NCBI RefSeq assembly: GCF_030378205.1
Contig: NZ_CP127385.1
Coordinates: 2,210,001 to 2,274,000 of the forward strand
Direction: 5' to 3'
Source: Bradyrhizobium sp. NP1
GTDB lineage: Bacteria > Pseudomonadota > Alphaproteobacteria > Rhizobiales > Xanthobacteraceae
DNA length: 64,000 bases
Part shown: one piece after another, positions 62,826 through 64,000 of the stretch
Numbering within the stretch: position 1 is the first letter of the stretch
Layout: each line of letters starts with the position of its first letter
The notes under the pieces: model-generated
The model's input: the letters and a program-made list of their open reading frames with translations, nothing else
Database searches by the model: none
Told to the model about the DNA's origin: nothing
Made by a program: the position numbers and the translations under genes

Positions 62826-63038
62826 TTAGTACCGATGCTCCCTGATCACAACCCGATCGCCACGATGCCGCCAGCCTTCATGCCAGCCGTGGTCGCGGTG
62901 GACGCGCATTTCGGCACGCGAGCGATCCCAGTCGTGGTGATGACCGCGCTTGATGACGACGGTCTCGGCGCTCGCCATCGACGGCACCGCAACCGCAATC
63001 GCGCCGAGCGCGGCAACGATGTAGCCAAACTTCCTCAT
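62826..63038 (-). CDS. Small exported His/Arg-rich protein
   Basis: A 70-residue protein. A signal peptide (YIVAALGAIAVAVPSMASA-ET) precedes a mature part rich in His, Trp and Arg (KRGHHHDWDRSR, HRDHGWHEGW). Such short exported proteins are common in Bradyrhizobium. Metal or acidic-ligand binding is possible but unproven. GGAGGAG lies upstream of the ATG. Confidence 0.72.
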   Translation of the reverse strand: MRKFGYIVAALGAIAVAVPSMASAETVVIKRGHHHDWDRSRAEMRVHRDHGWHEGWRHRGDRVVIREHRY

Positions 63039-63204
63039 GATGTTCTCCTCCTCATGCGGAGATTAAACTTCACATCGCAAGGAACGTTCCGCGGGAACTT
63101 CAGGAGAATTCTGAACGGATATTCAGCTACGAGCCCTGAAGGCAAAACGCCCGGGGCAGTGCAGAAACTGACGACGGAGTAGACGCGGCTCCGACAGATC
63201 GAGC

Positions 63205-63843
63205 TCAGTCTGCCGCAGCAAAATGCGCCATCTGGTCTGCGTGCGCCTTCACGAAGCACGGGCGGGCCGTGGCGCGCGCGACATAGTCACGACAGGCGGG
63301 ATGGTGCGCCAGCCCGTCGAAACGATCGACCAGCCGCAGCACATCGGCCATGAGTATGTCGGCGACGGAGAACGACCCGGCCAGCCATTCGCGTCCTGCC
63401 AGGACCGGCTCCATGTGCCCGAGCCGCGCCTTGAGGAAGTCGTCCAGGCGCTTCCATGCCGGCGTATCACCGGTGTCGCCGGAGAACACCAATATGGACC
63501 AGGGCAGGCTCGCCATCTCGACTGAGTTGAGCGCCGCGAACAGCCATTCCAACGCCTTGCTGCGACCGCGCGGATCGGCCGGCATCAGCGCGTCGCTGCG
63601 CTCGCCCAGATGAAGCAGGATCGCGCCGCTCTCGAAGATCGAGATGTCTCCATCGGTCAACCACGGCACCTGCCCGAAGGGCTGGTGCGCGAAGTGCTCG
63701 GCATCCCGTGCGCGAAATGGCACGCCCTTGACGCGATAGGGCAATCCGGCCTCTTCCAATGCCCAACGCACACGCAGGTCGCGCACATAACCCCGCGGCG
63801 TCTTAGGAACCCAATCGAAAGTGTGCAGAGTCAGGTCGCCCAT
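63205..63843 (-). CDS. Glutathione S-transferase family protein
   Basis: A 212-residue GST. The thioredoxin-like N-terminal domain has PFGQVPWLTDGDISIFESGAIL (cis-Pro and the glutathione-binding E-S pair). The all-helical C-terminal domain contains FSVADILMADVL with the N-capping Asp. The ATG at 63843 is the best start; the longer frame to 63912 lacks conservation. The 150 bp to the window end show nothing secure. Confidence 0.87.
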   Translation of the reverse strand: MGDLTLHTFDWVPKTPRGYVRDLRVRWALEEAGLPYRVKGVPFRARDAEHFAHQPFGQVPWLTDGDISIFESGAILLHLGERSDALMPADPRGRSKALEWLFAALNSVEMASLPWSILVFSGDTGDTPAWKRLDDFLKARLGHMEPVLAGREWLAGSFSVADILMADVLRLVDRFDGLAHHPACRDYVARATARPCFVKAHADQMAHFAAAD

Positions 63844-64000
63844 TCGGCCTCTCCATTTCCTGGTCCAATGCAAAGGACGGACGAACCGCTCGCGCGCCGA
63901 CATCACCGACAATTTTTTTCGTCACCGCAGCAAGAGGGCTGAGTGACCGACACTGGTCGCGAACCGAGCGGCAGCTTCCCAGCGCGTCAGATTCGGTGCC

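Noticed and set aside
63943..64000. Possible gene start (GTG after GAGGG) running off the right edge
   Set aside because: Only 19 codons are visible, with no recognisable motif; it cannot be told from chance.

Overview
The window reads as high-G+C chromosomal DNA from a Bradyrhizobium-type alphaproteobacterium. The grounds are a complete fixLJ / hemN / fixNOQP / fixGHIS / fixK set under FixK-type boxes, several leucine/isoleucine/valine (LIV)-type ABC transport genes, a class I PHA synthase, and small secreted proteins of a kind common in this genus. This is inferred from gene content; no rRNA or tRNA gene was recognised.

Positions 1-16.6 kb hold a microaerobic respiration island. A FixL haem kinase and FixJ regulator are followed by a DUF2892 membrane protein, a cyclic-nucleotide-gated K+ channel, a CBS-BON protein, small membrane proteins, hemN, the cbb3 oxidase operon fixNOQP, its assembly operon fixGHIS, and a FixK-type regulator. 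Seven 14-bp palindromes of the form TTGA-N6-TCAA sit at spacings that fit a -41.5 class II activator site. They precede several tiny unknown genes as well as the classical fix genes. Two of the tiny genes, at the two ends of the island, are paralogs.

Positions 16.8-27.5 kb hold a DadA-type D-amino-acid dehydrogenase, a decayed altronate-dehydratase remnant, a DoeA-like M24 hydrolase, an IclR regulator and an eight-gene operon. That operon encodes a LIV-type ABC importer together with a MaoC protein, an acyl-CoA synthetase and a Rid-family protein. Positions 27.8-33.5 kb hold an AraC regulator, a class II aldolase, an alpha/beta hydrolase, a VOC protein and a complete SsuABC-like importer: an uptake and catabolism unit of unknown substrate. 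A MASE1 hybrid histidine kinase follows. This 27.6-36.9 kb stretch looks less G+C-rich than its flanks.

Positions 36.9-45 kb hold an Rrf2 regulator with a thioredoxin-reductase-like flavoprotein, then a TRAP binding protein, a chemoreceptor, a homoprotocatechuate-type extradiol dioxygenase and an HpaR-like MarR regulator. TAAC-NN-GTTA palindromes precede both the TRAP gene and the dioxygenase, which suggests one small regulon for an aromatic acid.

Positions 45-64 kb hold exported GH16 and GH1 glycosidases separated by a triplicated hairpin repeat, two orphan LIV-type binding proteins, a sugar-acid-like cluster (DHDPS family, enolase superfamily, GntR), and phaC with a second copy of the hairpin repeat lying on its stop codon. 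After these come an HD-domain protein, a three-gene exported amine oxidase / cytochrome c / RidA operon, an M20 peptidase, an aldo/keto reductase, small secreted proteins and a glutathione transferase.

The least explained features are the bipartite hairpin repeat family, whose stems change in a compensatory way between loci, the FixK-driven small-protein paralogs, and the exported amine oxidase / cytochrome c / RidA unit.
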